A stretch of 64,000 nucleotides of DNA from Nostoc sp. FACHB-152 (lineage in GTDB: Bacteria > Cyanobacteriota > Cyanobacteriia > Cyanobacteriales > Nostocaceae), in NCBI RefSeq assembly GCF_014697475.1, contig NZ_JACJRV010000013.1, positions 1 through 64,000 of the forward strand, written 5' to 3'. Positions 36,567 to 46,037 of this stretch are shown in pieces. The notes beneath the pieces were generated by a model. It was given only the letters and a program-made list of their open reading frames with translations. It was not told where the DNA came from and searched no databases. How positions within the stretch are numbered: the first letter of the stretch is position 1; each line of letters starts with the position of its first letter. A program made the translations under genes and the position numbers.

Positions 36567-36773
36567 ATGACACTTTCTGAGTTAATTCCTGCCATTCTTC
36601 AACTTTCTCCCACTGATAAATTAGAGTTATTCCGTATCCTCAAGGCAGAACTGGATACTAATGAGGATATTTCACCGCTCGAACCTTTCAAAATTTATAA
36701 TTTACCAACTCCTTATAATTCTTTTGGCGTTGGTGCAGTCCTCATGGAAGCGATGATGACAGATGAGGACTGA
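36567..36773 (+). CDS. Small protein paired with a retropepsin-like protease
   Basis: A 68-residue soluble protein: a helical N-terminus (MTLSELIPAILQLSPTDKLE, then LFRILKAEL) and an acidic tail ending in a helix (VGAVLMEAMMTDED). The helix-rich start looks like small antitoxin-type or adaptor proteins of cyanobacteria. I do not know a function. It precedes the aspartic-protease-like gene by 5 bp, so the two form a pair. Confidence 0.7.
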   Translation: MTLSELIPAILQLSPTDKLELFRILKAELDTNEDISPLEPFKIYNLPTPYNSFGVGAVLMEAMMTDED

Positions 36774-36778
36774 ATGGT

Positions 36779-37183
36779 ATGCGCTTCAGATACTCAACCA
36801 GTGACTCATCCCAAAACGAATTTGATAGCTTGCCACGAATTCCACTGATTCTGCGTCGAGGAGAGAAGAGTGTGGAAGTTTTGGGATTAGTTGATAGTGG
36901 TGCAACTGTTAGTGTATTACCTTATGAAATTGGTATTCAGTTAGGTGCTATTTGGGAAGATAGTAAAGCAATTATTCAACTTGCTGGTAATTTAAGTAAT
37001 CAATTAGCAATGCCATTTTTCGCTCATGCTGAAATAGGTAATTATCCTCCGGTTAGGTTAGCATTTGCTTGGGTAAGAAAAGCAAACATACCTTTAATTT
37101 TGGGGCAAACCAACTTTTTTCTGGAATTTGATATTTGTTTCTATCGTTCTAAATTGGAGTTTGATATAGTTCCTGTCAAATAA
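36779..37183 (+). CDS. Retropepsin-like aspartic protease domain protein
   Basis: A 134-residue single-domain protein. The active-site motif is LVDSGATVSVLPYEIGIQLG, with the D-S-G-A triad of retroviral-type aspartic proteases. IPLILGQTNFF provides the family's later ILG strand. A single DSGA means a homodimer is needed for activity. Such proteins are common in cyanobacteria, usually behind a small partner, as here (5 bp from the upstream gene). No known substrates. It could be a protease of a toxin-antitoxin-like or regulatory pair, but that is inference. Confidence 0.85.
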   Translation: MRFRYSTSDSSQNEFDSLPRIPLILRRGEKSVEVLGLVDSGATVSVLPYEIGIQLGAIWEDSKAIIQLAGNLSNQLAMPFFAHAEIGNYPPVRLAFAWVRKANIPLILGQTNFFLEFDICFYRSKLEFDIVPVK

Positions 37184-37276
37184 AATTTATGATTTCTGTT
37201 CGCTCACGAAATTTATTAATCTGTTGCAATTATTCAATGTTTTGACTGTCTTTTTTAAATTTCGGTTTTTATGAAC

Positions 37277-37308
37277 AATAAGCGCATCCCTTATGAGATG
37301 CGCTTATT
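37277..37308. terminator. Bidirectional terminator between convergent genes
   Basis: A perfect 12-bp stem AATAAGCGCATC (37277-37288) with GATGCGCTTATT (37297-37308) and an 8-nt loop, followed by TT on the plus strand and by a T-rich sequence on the minus strand. It lies between the ends of the retropepsin-like gene (37183) and galT (37329). Confidence 0.85.
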
Positions 37309-37328
37309 TTGATTAGTTTATTTTCCCT

Positions 37329-38429
37329 TTATACCGAAACTGGCATTTCGATATTTACAACCACCGCCTGTAATTCCTTAGCCTTTTCCTCTGGCAAAGC
37401 ATCATTCGCAAACATCCCAGCCGCGAGTTCTGTTCCCGCCAAATATTTCAGCCTTTCGCTAGTGCGATATGGTGGGTAAAACTGGGCGTGTAAATGTGCT
37501 TCGGGATGGGCTAAACCATCGGTGGGCGCACCAAACCAAGCCATTAAATATGGGAATGGACGATTCCACAAGCCGTCATATTTGAGTGTGACGGTTTTTA
37601 ATGCCTTGGCAAGTCCTGAACGTTGCGCTGGAGTCAGTTCGGTAAAACTGCTAACTGGCTGTTTAGGCGCAAGCCAAACTTCGTAAGGATAACGGGCGCA
37701 CACTGGGACGAAGGCGATCGCCTCCTCATCTTGATATATAATCCGTTGATTGTCGGCAATTTCTTGCTGGATTAAATCTGGCAGTAAACCCCGCCCATGT
37801 TCTTGATAATACTCCTGTTGCATTGCCAACATCCGCGCTGGCACAGGTGGAACGAAAGGATATGCGTAAATCTGCCCGTGTGGATGGTGCAAAGTTACAC
37901 CTACTTCTAGACCTTTATTTTCAAAGGGTAGGACGTACTGAATTTGCGGGTTGCTTCCTAATTCACGGGTGCGATCGCCCCACACTTCTAACAACAACTC
38001 CAGATGATCCAACTGCAAGGAACTGAGGGAAGCACTGGCATCTTGGGTAAACACTACTACCTCACAAGCCCCATTCGCAGGCAACGTCTCCACAATCATT
38101 TGAGGTGGATTGTTAGCTGTGAGATTCATGGAAGGAAAGCGGTTATCAAACACCGCCACATCATACTTCCCTTGGGGTAGTTCCGTGGGGAAATTGGGGT
38201 TGCTGGTAGGTGCGAGGGGGTTATATTCTGGGGGCGGCATGAATGTCCGCCCTTGACGATGACTAGCATAGGCTACCCACTCACCCCGCAAGGGATGCCA
38301 GCGCAAATGCGGATTTGCTTGCACTGGCTCATTACTAGGGCTAGGTGCTTCTAGCTGGTTAGAAATTGGGTAACGACTATATAAGGTGAGTTTGCGTCCG
38401 TCGGGCTTTAACAGCTTGTGGGAGTACAT
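37329..38429 (-). CDS. galT: Galactose-1-phosphate uridylyltransferase
   Basis: Leloir pathway enzyme: UDP-glucose plus galactose-1-phosphate gives glucose-1-phosphate plus UDP-galactose. The 366-residue protein has the HIT-family active-site motif [11 protein letters not shown], with the uridylylated His. [13 protein letters not shown] near the C-terminus and [20 protein letters not shown] near the N-terminus are also typical. Its start overlaps the GH2 glycosidase by 22 bp, so the two are translationally coupled and probably used together to take up galactose from a galactoside. Confidence 0.95.
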   Translation of the reverse strand: MYSHKLLKPDGRKLTLYSRYPISNQLEAPSPSNEPVQANPHLRWHPLRGEWVAYASHRQGRTFMPPPEYNPLAPTSNPNFPTELPQGKYDVAVFDNRFPSMNLTANNPPQMIVETLPANGACEVVVFTQDASASLSSLQLDHLELLLEVWGDRTRELGSNPQIQYVLPFENKGLEVGVTLHHPHGQIYAYPFVPPVPARMLAMQQEYYQEHGRGLLPDLIQQEIADNQRIIYQDEEAIAFVPVCARYPYEVWLAPKQPVSSFTELTPAQRSGLAKALKTVTLKYDGLWNRPFPYLMAWFGAPTDGLAHPEAHLHAQFYPPYRTSERLKYLAGTELAAGMFANDALPEEKAKELQAVVVNIEMPVSV

Positions 38430-40306
38430 AATCCTTGTCCTGAGAGGGTCGCGGCACGGATTGCTTCAATGGGGAATTTGGGTGTGCGATCGCCGTACAA
38501 CAACCCGTTAGCTTCTTGGAAGGTGTCTGTCAGTTGGGTGTAGCAAAATCCACTGAATAGCTCAATATCGTTGACCGTTTTCAGTAGATCGGCGTATTTC
38601 ATCTGGAGTTCGGAGATATTAAAGCAACGCTCATAACCCCAAGCTTTATCTGCATCTGGTGTATCCGAGGGAGCATAAGCGATACCACCAAACTCGGTCA
38701 GCATCACAGGTTGTCCCTGATGAGGATAGTTATCCAGAGTGAGAATACGTCCGCCTGGACGGCTGCGCTCGAATAAGTCTGATAGCTGAACTTCAGGTCT
38801 ATAACGATGCGCCAACTGTTGGGGCTTGGTTTCGTAATCGTGAATAGCGAGAATGTCTGTATCGGTACTTTCCCAGCCATCGTTGCCAATCACTGGACGA
38901 GTTGGATCGAGAGTCTTGGTCAGATGATACATTGCCAACACGTAATTGCGATGAGCCGCCGTTTCAACTAAATTCGGCACACCCCAAGATTCGTTAAATG
39001 GCACCCACGCCACAATACATGGATGGCTCACATCTCGCTTGATGATTTCTGTCCACTCGTGGGTCATTCTTTCCACCGCTTTTGGTGAAAAGCGATAAGC
39101 ACTAGGCATCTCCTCCCATACTAACAACCCTAGAACGTCTGCCCAATATAAAAAGCGAGGATCTTCAATTTTTTGGTGCTTACGGACTCCGTTAAAACCC
39201 ATTGCTTTGACGAGTTCGACATCAAGCCGCAAAGCTTGATCATCGGGGGGAGTCATTAGGGTTTCCGGCCAGTAACCTTGGTCAAGAACCAGGCGCAGAT
39301 AGTAGGGACGACCGTTGAGCATAAAGCGATCGCGCTGAATACTGACGGTTCGCATGGCGGTGTAGGATGTGACTTCATCCAATAGCTGACCTTGATACCA
39401 CAACTGAATATTGGCATCAATCAAAGTTGGCTTTTCGGGACTCCACAATAATTCATTGCGACAGTCATCAATTCCAGGGTCGCCCAAAGCGATGCGGCGG
39501 CTAACTTCTTCGTTTAAAATTTCGTAGATATCATTGGCGAGGATGCGATCGCCAATGCTCAGTTTCACCTTAATTTGCATACCTGGAAGAGGTCTATTAC
39601 CTGCGATTCCAGCTTCAAAAGCAATGTCCCACCGCTCAAAGTCGGGAGTCCAGCGAATATTGCCTATATAAGTATTAGGTACACGTTCTAGCCAAACCGT
39701 CTGCCAAATACCACTGGTGCGAGGATACCAAATACTGTGGGGCTTTAATTGCCAATCTTGCTTACCTCTTGGTTTAGCTAAATCATGCGGGTCGTCTTGC
39801 GCCCATACTGTCACCTTGGTTGTGCCACTGTCGTTTAAGGCATGAGTAATATCCAGGGTGAAAGATATATGTCCACCTTCATGTTCAGCTATATATTGGT
39901 CGTTAACCCATACACGAGCGCGATAGTCAACAGCACCGAAATGCAACAGTAACCTGCCTTCGCCTTCTGGTGTAACGAATTCCCGTTCATACCAGCAGTT
40001 TGGGTGAAACCCCTGATCGCCTATACCACTTTTGGTAGATTCCGGGGCGAAAGGAACCTCTATATAATGTGACCAATCGGTAAGATCGCTAGGACGAATG
40101 CATTTACCCTCATCGTCATAGGCGAACTTCCATACCCCGTTTAAAGTTTGCCATTGCGATCGCTGTAACATCGGGTTTGGGTGTGCCGTTGTATTTAAAA
40201 CCTGACTAGTGCGATCGCTCTGGATGGATTCAGCAGATAACTCAGTCTCTCGATTCTCCAAATCTAATAAATTGATCACTTTTCCTGGCTCCTGGTTCTT
40301 GACCAT
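38408..40306 (-). CDS. Glycoside hydrolase family 2 (beta-galactosidase/beta-glucuronidase-like)
   Basis: A 632-residue retaining glycosidase without a signal peptide. Three domains are visible: sugar-binding jelly roll (about 50-210; NCWYEREFVTPEGEGRLLLH), Ig-like middle (about 210-330), and TIM barrel (about 330-630). The acid/base Glu lies in WVPFNESWGVPNL and the nucleophile Glu in VMLTEFGGIAY. Coupling to galT suggests a beta-galactosidase-type activity releasing galactose. Length is shorter than LacZ and close to that of many GH2 beta-galactosidase or glucuronidase forms. Exact substrate is unknown. Confidence 0.88.
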   Translation of the reverse strand: MVKNQEPGKVINLLDLENRETELSAESIQSDRTSQVLNTTAHPNPMLQRSQWQTLNGVWKFAYDDEGKCIRPSDLTDWSHYIEVPFAPESTKSGIGDQGFHPNCWYEREFVTPEGEGRLLLHFGAVDYRARVWVNDQYIAEHEGGHISFTLDITHALNDSGTTKVTVWAQDDPHDLAKPRGKQDWQLKPHSIWYPRTSGIWQTVWLERVPNTYIGNIRWTPDFERWDIAFEAGIAGNRPLPGMQIKVKLSIGDRILANDIYEILNEEVSRRIALGDPGIDDCRNELLWSPEKPTLIDANIQLWYQGQLLDEVTSYTAMRTVSIQRDRFMLNGRPYYLRLVLDQGYWPETLMTPPDDQALRLDVELVKAMGFNGVRKHQKIEDPRFLYWADVLGLLVWEEMPSAYRFSPKAVERMTHEWTEIIKRDVSHPCIVAWVPFNESWGVPNLVETAAHRNYVLAMYHLTKTLDPTRPVIGNDGWESTDTDILAIHDYETKPQQLAHRYRPEVQLSDLFERSRPGGRILTLDNYPHQGQPVMLTEFGGIAYAPSDTPDADKAWGYERCFNISELQMKYADLLKTVNDIELFSGFCYTQLTDTFQEANGLLYGDRTPKFPIEAIRAATLSGQGLCTPTSC

Positions 40307-40925
40307 TCCTCTGTGTAAGTTAGATTCAGTCCAAAATGCTTGATTATCAGACGTACCAGCAGTTTTACTAAAAATTATTCTGATGAGTCAGGTTATTGTT
40401 TTGACTCATCACAAACGAACAATATATTTTTTTGTAGTAAGCATTTTTACTTCCATCAATTAATGTGACGAAGCATAAAAGTAGTAATAAACTTCTGGCT
40501 CGTGACATTATGGCACATATAGTTTCAATTTACGCCAGATAATTCCGCAAAATCTAAATTATTTTTCTCCAAAAAACTATCATCAATCACCCGCAAATTA
40601 ACCTTAAAAAAAAGAAATTTGATAATGTAATTTGTTTACGTAAATCAAATTACATATATATTTTTTTTAATAAATATTAGTAATTTCTGCCAGAAAATCC
40701 AATAATACCGAACTTATTGGCACTATTTGATTTTTACAAAAATCAAGGCTGAGATTGAGGTACTTTGTCAACAACTATAGTTAAATGACAAAACCAGAAT
40801 GCGGACAGTAAATTTATGATTTTGTCTCAGGTTCAGATTGGGATAATATTTTTATCGATTGTAATAGCCAAGACAGTTAAGACATTGGTCGATGATAGAT
40901 CTATAACCTGTAACCTGAATTGCCA
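40307..40925. other. AT-rich intergenic region, promoter space of the GH2-galT operon
   Basis: 619 bp without a supported gene. It holds the promoter of the GH2 gene on the minus strand and the 3' side of the TpsB gene. A TGTGACGAAG element near 40463 resembles half of a cyclic-AMP-receptor-type site only, so I do not claim one. No hairpin stands out. Confidence 0.4.
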
Positions 40926-42686
40926 TCACAGACGATAGTTAAGGCTAAAAAATAAACCATTATCTTGGGCATTATCACCCTGATCATCTAATTCTACAAA
41001 GGGAAAAGCATAATCAACGCGCAAATTTAATCCAGGAAATAATTCCCATAAAACTCCTAACCCTGCACCTGCCAGAAAATTTTGTCGCGGGAGCTTATTA
41101 GGATTATCTGATTGATTCCAAACCATACCCAAATCTATAAATGGAGTTAACTGGATTATCGGTTGTCCTGACTCGTTGCGCTGTAGGACAATTCTATCTT
41201 CAACAGAGAACCGAAATCCATTGTCCCCTGTCCTGACATTTTGCCGAAACCCGCGTACAGATTGCCCTCCACCAACTACAAATTGTTGAGAAGGAAGCAA
41301 ACTATGGGGAGTAAGCTGAATATCTCCTTGTAATATCAAAATATTAGATTGATTGAGAAGTTGAACTCTTTGTAGTTGTCCTGTCCAGCTAAAAAAACGA
41401 CCATCAGGAACAGGTGCATCATTGATAGTTGCGTTGAAAATTCCTAAACCGAAGTTAAATTGCGATCGCAATGCCCAAGCACCCTGCAAATCGCGTTTAA
41501 TATAATCTTGTCCAAATTTAATTACACGGGTGCGACTATTACCATTTTGATCAGGGCCGATACCAAAAGCAAAGGGTAAATTATTAAAAATAAATGTCTG
41601 TCCATCTTGATGGCTATATGCCAAAGATAAAGCAAATTCTTCGCGGGGAGTTCTAATTAAAGGTTGTCGATAACTAATCTCATATAATTGGTTATTACCT
41701 TCAATACCTAAATCCTTAAAATCAGGCGCAGTCACCTTACTATTACTGGAGGTCACTTGCAATTGAATTGCCCCTTCCATCGGATTAATCGGTACGCGAT
41801 AATTGAAATCAAATATCTGCAAACCGCCAGTCGTCGAACGTTGATAAGCTGCTGTTAACTCATCACCAATTCCTGTGGTATTGCGAGTACCAACTACTGC
41901 ACCAAACCTTTCAGAACCAACACTTGGAGGAGAGTAATTATCCAGATTAAAGCTGCTAATTAACGCATTAGCTTCTTTAACTCGGACAACTAAAATACTC
42001 TGCCCTAACTTAGTTCCCGGTCGCAAACTGGCTTCAATATTGGTAAATAAAGGGTCAATTTTAAGTAATCGCAATTGGTCTTCTAGGGTTTGCCGCCTTA
42101 AAGGTGTAGTATTGCCTAATTTGACACGACTGCGGATATAACTTGGTTTTACTCTTTGATTGCCTTCAATAATAATTTGTTCAATACCCCCCTCAATTGC
42201 TTGAATGGTGACGATACCATCAATAATTTTTTGATTGGCGATAATTGCCCGCGAAGTAATATAACCTTTATCTAAATATAGTTGCGAAATTTCCTCCGCC
42301 GCACTTCGCAGTTGGGATAAAGTAACATCCCGATTTTCATATTTTTTGATAATTTGATTAATATCTTCACTAGAAAGAATAGTATTACCGATAACTTCGA
42401 TTTTCTTTACCGGTATATTAATTTGTCGAGATTCTGGGTTATTTATAGGTGCGGGAGTTGGTGGAGTCTCTAGGCTGGGTTCATCTTCGTTAGGAATGGG
42501 GACAACTGTTGGTAGAGGTTGCGGAAACTTATGTTGGTTGGGATCTGAAAAAATCCCCTCGGAAGAGTTTTGAGAAAGCTGCGCTAACGCTGCGGTTGGA
42601 AAGATTATATATACACAACTAAAATAGACAAGTATTAATAGTAATAAATTATACTTACTTAATGCGGCATTGAACTCTAATTTCAT
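40926..42686 (-). CDS. TpsB outer-membrane transporter (ShlB/FhaC/HecB family)
   Basis: A 586-residue Omp85-superfamily pore that exports a TpsA partner. It has a signal peptide (LLLLILVYFSCVYIIFP, cut around ALAQ), then a proline-rich linker (about 45-95). A POTRA-type region follows (about 95-245; IPVKKIEVIGNTILSSEDIN, VTIQAIEGGIEQIIIEGNQR), then a 16-strand-type barrel. The barrel has the family loop motif VGGGQSVRGFRQN and the terminal aromatic strand GLFFSLNYRL. Its likely cargo is the divergent TpsA-CHAT protein at 46038, the only TPS substrate seen. The gene heads in the same direction as the cyclase and DUF928 genes upstream, with a 54-bp gap to the cyclase. Confidence 0.94.
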   Translation of the reverse strand: MKLEFNAALSKYNLLLLILVYFSCVYIIFPTAALAQLSQNSSEGIFSDPNQHKFPQPLPTVVPIPNEDEPSLETPPTPAPINNPESRQINIPVKKIEVIGNTILSSEDINQIIKKYENRDVTLSQLRSAAEEISQLYLDKGYITSRAIIANQKIIDGIVTIQAIEGGIEQIIIEGNQRVKPSYIRSRVKLGNTTPLRRQTLEDQLRLLKIDPLFTNIEASLRPGTKLGQSILVVRVKEANALISSFNLDNYSPPSVGSERFGAVVGTRNTTGIGDELTAAYQRSTTGGLQIFDFNYRVPINPMEGAIQLQVTSSNSKVTAPDFKDLGIEGNNQLYEISYRQPLIRTPREEFALSLAYSHQDGQTFIFNNLPFAFGIGPDQNGNSRTRVIKFGQDYIKRDLQGAWALRSQFNFGLGIFNATINDAPVPDGRFFSWTGQLQRVQLLNQSNILILQGDIQLTPHSLLPSQQFVVGGGQSVRGFRQNVRTGDNGFRFSVEDRIVLQRNESGQPIIQLTPFIDLGMVWNQSDNPNKLPRQNFLAGAGLGVLWELFPGLNLRVDYAFPFVELDDQGDNAQDNGLFFSLNYRL

Positions 42687-42740
42687 TTATTGCAACCCAG
42701 ATATGTGTAGCATCCAACACTATATCCAGACATTTCTAAA

Positions 42741-44939
42741 CTAGCAAATTTTTGAGCCTTGTCGGCTAATAACTGATTCTATCTGTGGAGTCAGATTCGT
42801 AAATTTAATATAAAATCCTATATTATTCTCTACTACTTTGTTTGTAACTTTCCCATATATCTCAGCTAATAAATCTTGAGTATCTAAATCTAAAATAGTT
42901 AGTTTAATATTAGTTAATGCGTTAGGTATTTTATCTGCCACAATCAATCCACTTTGACTAGAAAATTGGATTAATTGTCCCACAAATTCGTCTTGGGATA
43001 ATTGTTTGCCTTCCAACAGGGTAAATTTTAATAATAATGGCTCTTTTAGATTAATAAAATCTTCTATCTCTTCTAATAGAAAAAGATTAAAATTACCTGT
43101 GATTCCCTCAACATCGTATAGAGTCACTGCACTATCAAATCCCTTCATAAATGTTTCTATCTTTCCCTTGAATTTGATAATATCAGAAATCTCATTGTAA
43201 GTAGTTTCTGATATTAATATTTGTCCACCTGTTGTGCATGATTCTATGCGGGAGGCTAAATTAACATGGCTACCAATGGCAGTATATTTAATATGTTCTT
43301 CTGAGCCAATATTCCCAACAACTACTTCACCTGTATTAATCCCTATTCCCATTTGCAATTGGGGTAAATTTAACTCACGATTTTTTTGATTTACTGTTTC
43401 CATTGCTTGCTGCATTGCAACAGCGCAAGCGACTGCGCGTTCTGTATCATCTAGTTTCTGGATAGGTGCGCCAAAAAATATAACTAATCCATCACCCATA
43501 ATATCGTTAATGGTTCCGCCATATTTTTTGATGATTTTATTCATCACACTCAAATATAAGTTAAGAAATTTTACTACTTCTTCTGGCGGTAATTTTTCTG
43601 ACAGGCTGGTAAAGCCACGAATGTCAGATATTAAAGTGGTGACTTTGCGTTTTTCACCAACTAAATTTAAACCTTCGGGATTTTCTAATAAACTTGTCAC
43701 TACATCATCTGTTAAGTAGCGTCCGAGAGTTTTTCGCATATCTGCGGCAGTTTGCGATAAGTATCCCATAACAGCGATCGCAGAACTCAAAAAAGCTATA
43801 ATTGCCGGAATAAGAGGAATATAATAGTGATTTAAAAAAGCAAGATAAGCACTCAAGATTAAAATATTAGCTGCAATCAGTAAGCTGATAAAAACTTTCA
43901 CTCTATCTAAAAATGAGCGAACTTGATGATTACGTTTTCGCCAAACTAAAACTGCACCGATGAATCCCCAACTACAAATCCATAAATATTCCCATTTATC
44001 ATTCCAAACTTGAATTACTAGAGGCTTATCGAGAACTTGCGTAATAATTGCGCTGGTTAATTGTGCATGAACTTCGACACCTGGAGTTTGTTGTAATGTG
44101 CTGTAAGGTGTGGGAATGAAATCTCCTAAACTTTCTGCTGTACTACCAATCAAAATGATGCGATTTTTGAATAAAGATTGAGATATTTTATCTTCTAGAA
44201 CTTGCTGGACGGAAACCTTGTTAAAGCTGCCAGCCGGACGATAACTTTTCAATAATACTTGATATCCTCCCGTATCAAGATTTATATAAATACCATCATT
44301 TTTTTGCAATTTGTTAAATATAGTTTTTCCTAGTTTAATTCGGTTGTCTGGAGTAATTTCTGGGTTTATACCTTGATTTTGCAGATATTGTATAGCTAAG
44401 TTCATACCTAGCGTTAAAATTTCTTCGCCTTTTTTGTCAGGTAAAGATAGTAATCCTCGGCGGAGTTTACCATCAGCATCAAGTAAAATGTCATTGGCTG
44501 CAACTTGTCCTAACTGTTTCAGTTTTGCTGGAGGTGCAACGCTAGGAATTCCAACTTTTTGAATGCCAACTAAATTTGGCGTTGATACAAATAATTTATT
44601 TAATTTTGCGGTTTCTTCACCTACAGGTAAATCTCGATAAATATCAAGTCCAATTGCTTGCGGTTGTTGCGCTTTAATTTTTTCTAATAGTTTAGTGATT
44701 AGTTTATCAGATAAAGGAAAACCATATTTTTGTAAGTCAGATTCCGTAACTTCAACAATAATAATGCGTTTATCTTGGGTAAGCGGTGGTGAAAGACGGA
44801 CAAATTGATCAAACGCTTGCCATTCCCAACCTTGCATTAATCCAGAAATGCGAAGTAATATTAGTAATCCTGTTATAGTTGGTGCAGCAACAATTACACC
44901 GCGAAATTTCCAAGTTAATTGTTTAATATTTTTCCACAT
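42741..44939 (-). CDS. CHASE2-class III nucleotidyl cyclase with C-terminal extension
   Basis: A 732-residue membrane sensor. An N-terminal helix (about 15-35) leads into an extracytoplasmic CHASE2 domain (about 40-300; QAIGLDIYRDLPVG, IILIGSTAESLGDFIPTPYS). Three more helices follow (about 320-400), then a class III cyclase domain (about 430-620). Metal-binding Asp residues remain (TLISDIRGFTSLS, DIMGDGLVIFFG) and the Asn/Arg pair is in HVNLASRIES. The usual substrate-selecting Lys is replaced by Asp (GGTINDIMGD). The last ~110 residues form a beta-rich tail reminiscent of PilZ-like domains, but no RxxxR motif is seen. It lies between the TpsB and DUF928 genes. Confidence 0.9.
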   Translation of the reverse strand: MWKNIKQLTWKFRGVIVAAPTITGLLILLRISGLMQGWEWQAFDQFVRLSPPLTQDKRIIIVEVTESDLQKYGFPLSDKLITKLLEKIKAQQPQAIGLDIYRDLPVGEETAKLNKLFVSTPNLVGIQKVGIPSVAPPAKLKQLGQVAANDILLDADGKLRRGLLSLPDKKGEEILTLGMNLAIQYLQNQGINPEITPDNRIKLGKTIFNKLQKNDGIYINLDTGGYQVLLKSYRPAGSFNKVSVQQVLEDKISQSLFKNRIILIGSTAESLGDFIPTPYSTLQQTPGVEVHAQLTSAIITQVLDKPLVIQVWNDKWEYLWICSWGFIGAVLVWRKRNHQVRSFLDRVKVFISLLIAANILILSAYLAFLNHYYIPLIPAIIAFLSSAIAVMGYLSQTAADMRKTLGRYLTDDVVTSLLENPEGLNLVGEKRKVTTLISDIRGFTSLSEKLPPEEVVKFLNLYLSVMNKIIKKYGGTINDIMGDGLVIFFGAPIQKLDDTERAVACAVAMQQAMETVNQKNRELNLPQLQMGIGINTGEVVVGNIGSEEHIKYTAIGSHVNLASRIESCTTGGQILISETTYNEISDIIKFKGKIETFMKGFDSAVTLYDVEGITGNFNLFLLEEIEDFINLKEPLLLKFTLLEGKQLSQDEFVGQLIQFSSQSGLIVADKIPNALTNIKLTILDLDTQDLLAEIYGKVTNKVVENNIGFYIKFTNLTPQIESVISRQGSKIC

Positions 44940-45025
44940 TTTAACCTTACTTTATTATTAATTTATAAATTTAAATTCCCAACCTATGTAATAAGTTGGG
45001 AATTGTGTTGATAATTTTTAGATTA

Positions 45026-45739
45026 TTATTTCACTATGGGTATAGATGCGATCGCATCATTAACTTCCCCAGATTTCAAAAAACTTTTCCAATTAAAAGT
45101 TAGCAATCTGTTATGCGGTTGTTGTTGAAACAATGTATCCAAACTTATTAAAGCATCAAGCCAAATACCAGCTTCGGCGTAAATAGAAGGAAGGGTTTGT
45201 GGTGTGGCTTTACTAATTGCAGCTTGCAGTTTTGCATCTGGTTGAATGCGTTGTATCCATCCTTCAGCGAAACTATTTCCACCTGCATCATTATCTTTAC
45301 TTGGACATACTAATGTAACTTTCCAATAGTAGTTTTTATTCAATTCTAGCTGGGGAATTTTAGGATCACGAAGATTGATGCGAACGATACTATTATTTAC
45401 AGGAACTGGAAGATTTTGTTTTAAAAGTACTTGTTTTTTATCTAGCGATCGCAATTCTATATCTAGACTTTTAGCTGTAGATTTAGGTACATATACCATT
45501 AAAGTAGGATTTGCTGCGGTTGTCAGCCCAAAATTCTCTTTCGGTAATAAAGCTTTGACAAATTGCAGTTCTCGCTGAGTTTTTGCAATACATTCTCCAC
45601 GAGTACCCCCAGATTGGCTGACACCAGGTGCTTTTGTACTAGGTGGTTTAAAACGAACTTGCGCGAGAACAGGTTGCGAGATTGTAGAAAACACCATTAA
45701 TAATGAAATAAAAGCGGGATTTTTTTGGATTTTGAGCAT
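45026..45739 (-). CDS. DUF928 family secreted protein
   Basis: A 237-residue protein with a clear signal peptide (LKIQKNPAFISLLMVFSTIS, cut after VLAQ). The DUF928 domain follows: ECIAKTQRELQFVKALLPKE, IELRSLDKKQVLLKQNLPVP, YYWKVTLVCPS, and the late AEAGIWLDALISLDTLFQQ. The family is almost confined to cyanobacteria and often lies next to CHASE2 and TPS/CHAT genes. No function is established. Its export to the periplasm fits a role alongside TpsA or the CHASE2 sensor (inference). The ATG at 45739 fits the signal; the longer start at 45805 does not. Confidence 0.88.
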   Translation of the reverse strand: MLKIQKNPAFISLLMVFSTISQPVLAQVRFKPPSTKAPGVSQSGGTRGECIAKTQRELQFVKALLPKENFGLTTAANPTLMVYVPKSTAKSLDIELRSLDKKQVLLKQNLPVPVNNSIVRINLRDPKIPQLELNKNYYWKVTLVCPSKDNDAGGNSFAEGWIQRIQPDAKLQAAISKATPQTLPSIYAEAGIWLDALISLDTLFQQQPHNRLLTFNWKSFLKSGEVNDAIASIPIVK

Positions 45740-46037
45740 AAGAATACTGTAAAAATATTGATGCTTTATTTTTTTTCTTGGATGCAAAAATCGGACAGCA
45801 GGCAATAAATAAACCCTGATTTACTAATTACAGTATTCCCAGTTTTAAGCGACACTTTACCCTCAGAAAGCCTCAAAATTTTAAGTTTTAGAAAATTACT
45901 GATCCTCTTCCATCCGTAATATCCCTTAGGCACTTCTATTATTTATAGGCTATATTGCACCAGAAAATATACCTAAAAAACAGCCTAGATACTTTCATCT
46001 TTACTTTTAGTTAATGAAAATTTGAGAATATATACTT

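Noticed and set aside
40440-40520. TGTGACGAAG and CTCGTGACATTATGGCACAT as a cyclic-AMP receptor site near the GH2 promoter
   Set aside because: Only half-sites with wrong spacing are present. The match to the TGTGA-N6-TCACA consensus is too weak to claim.
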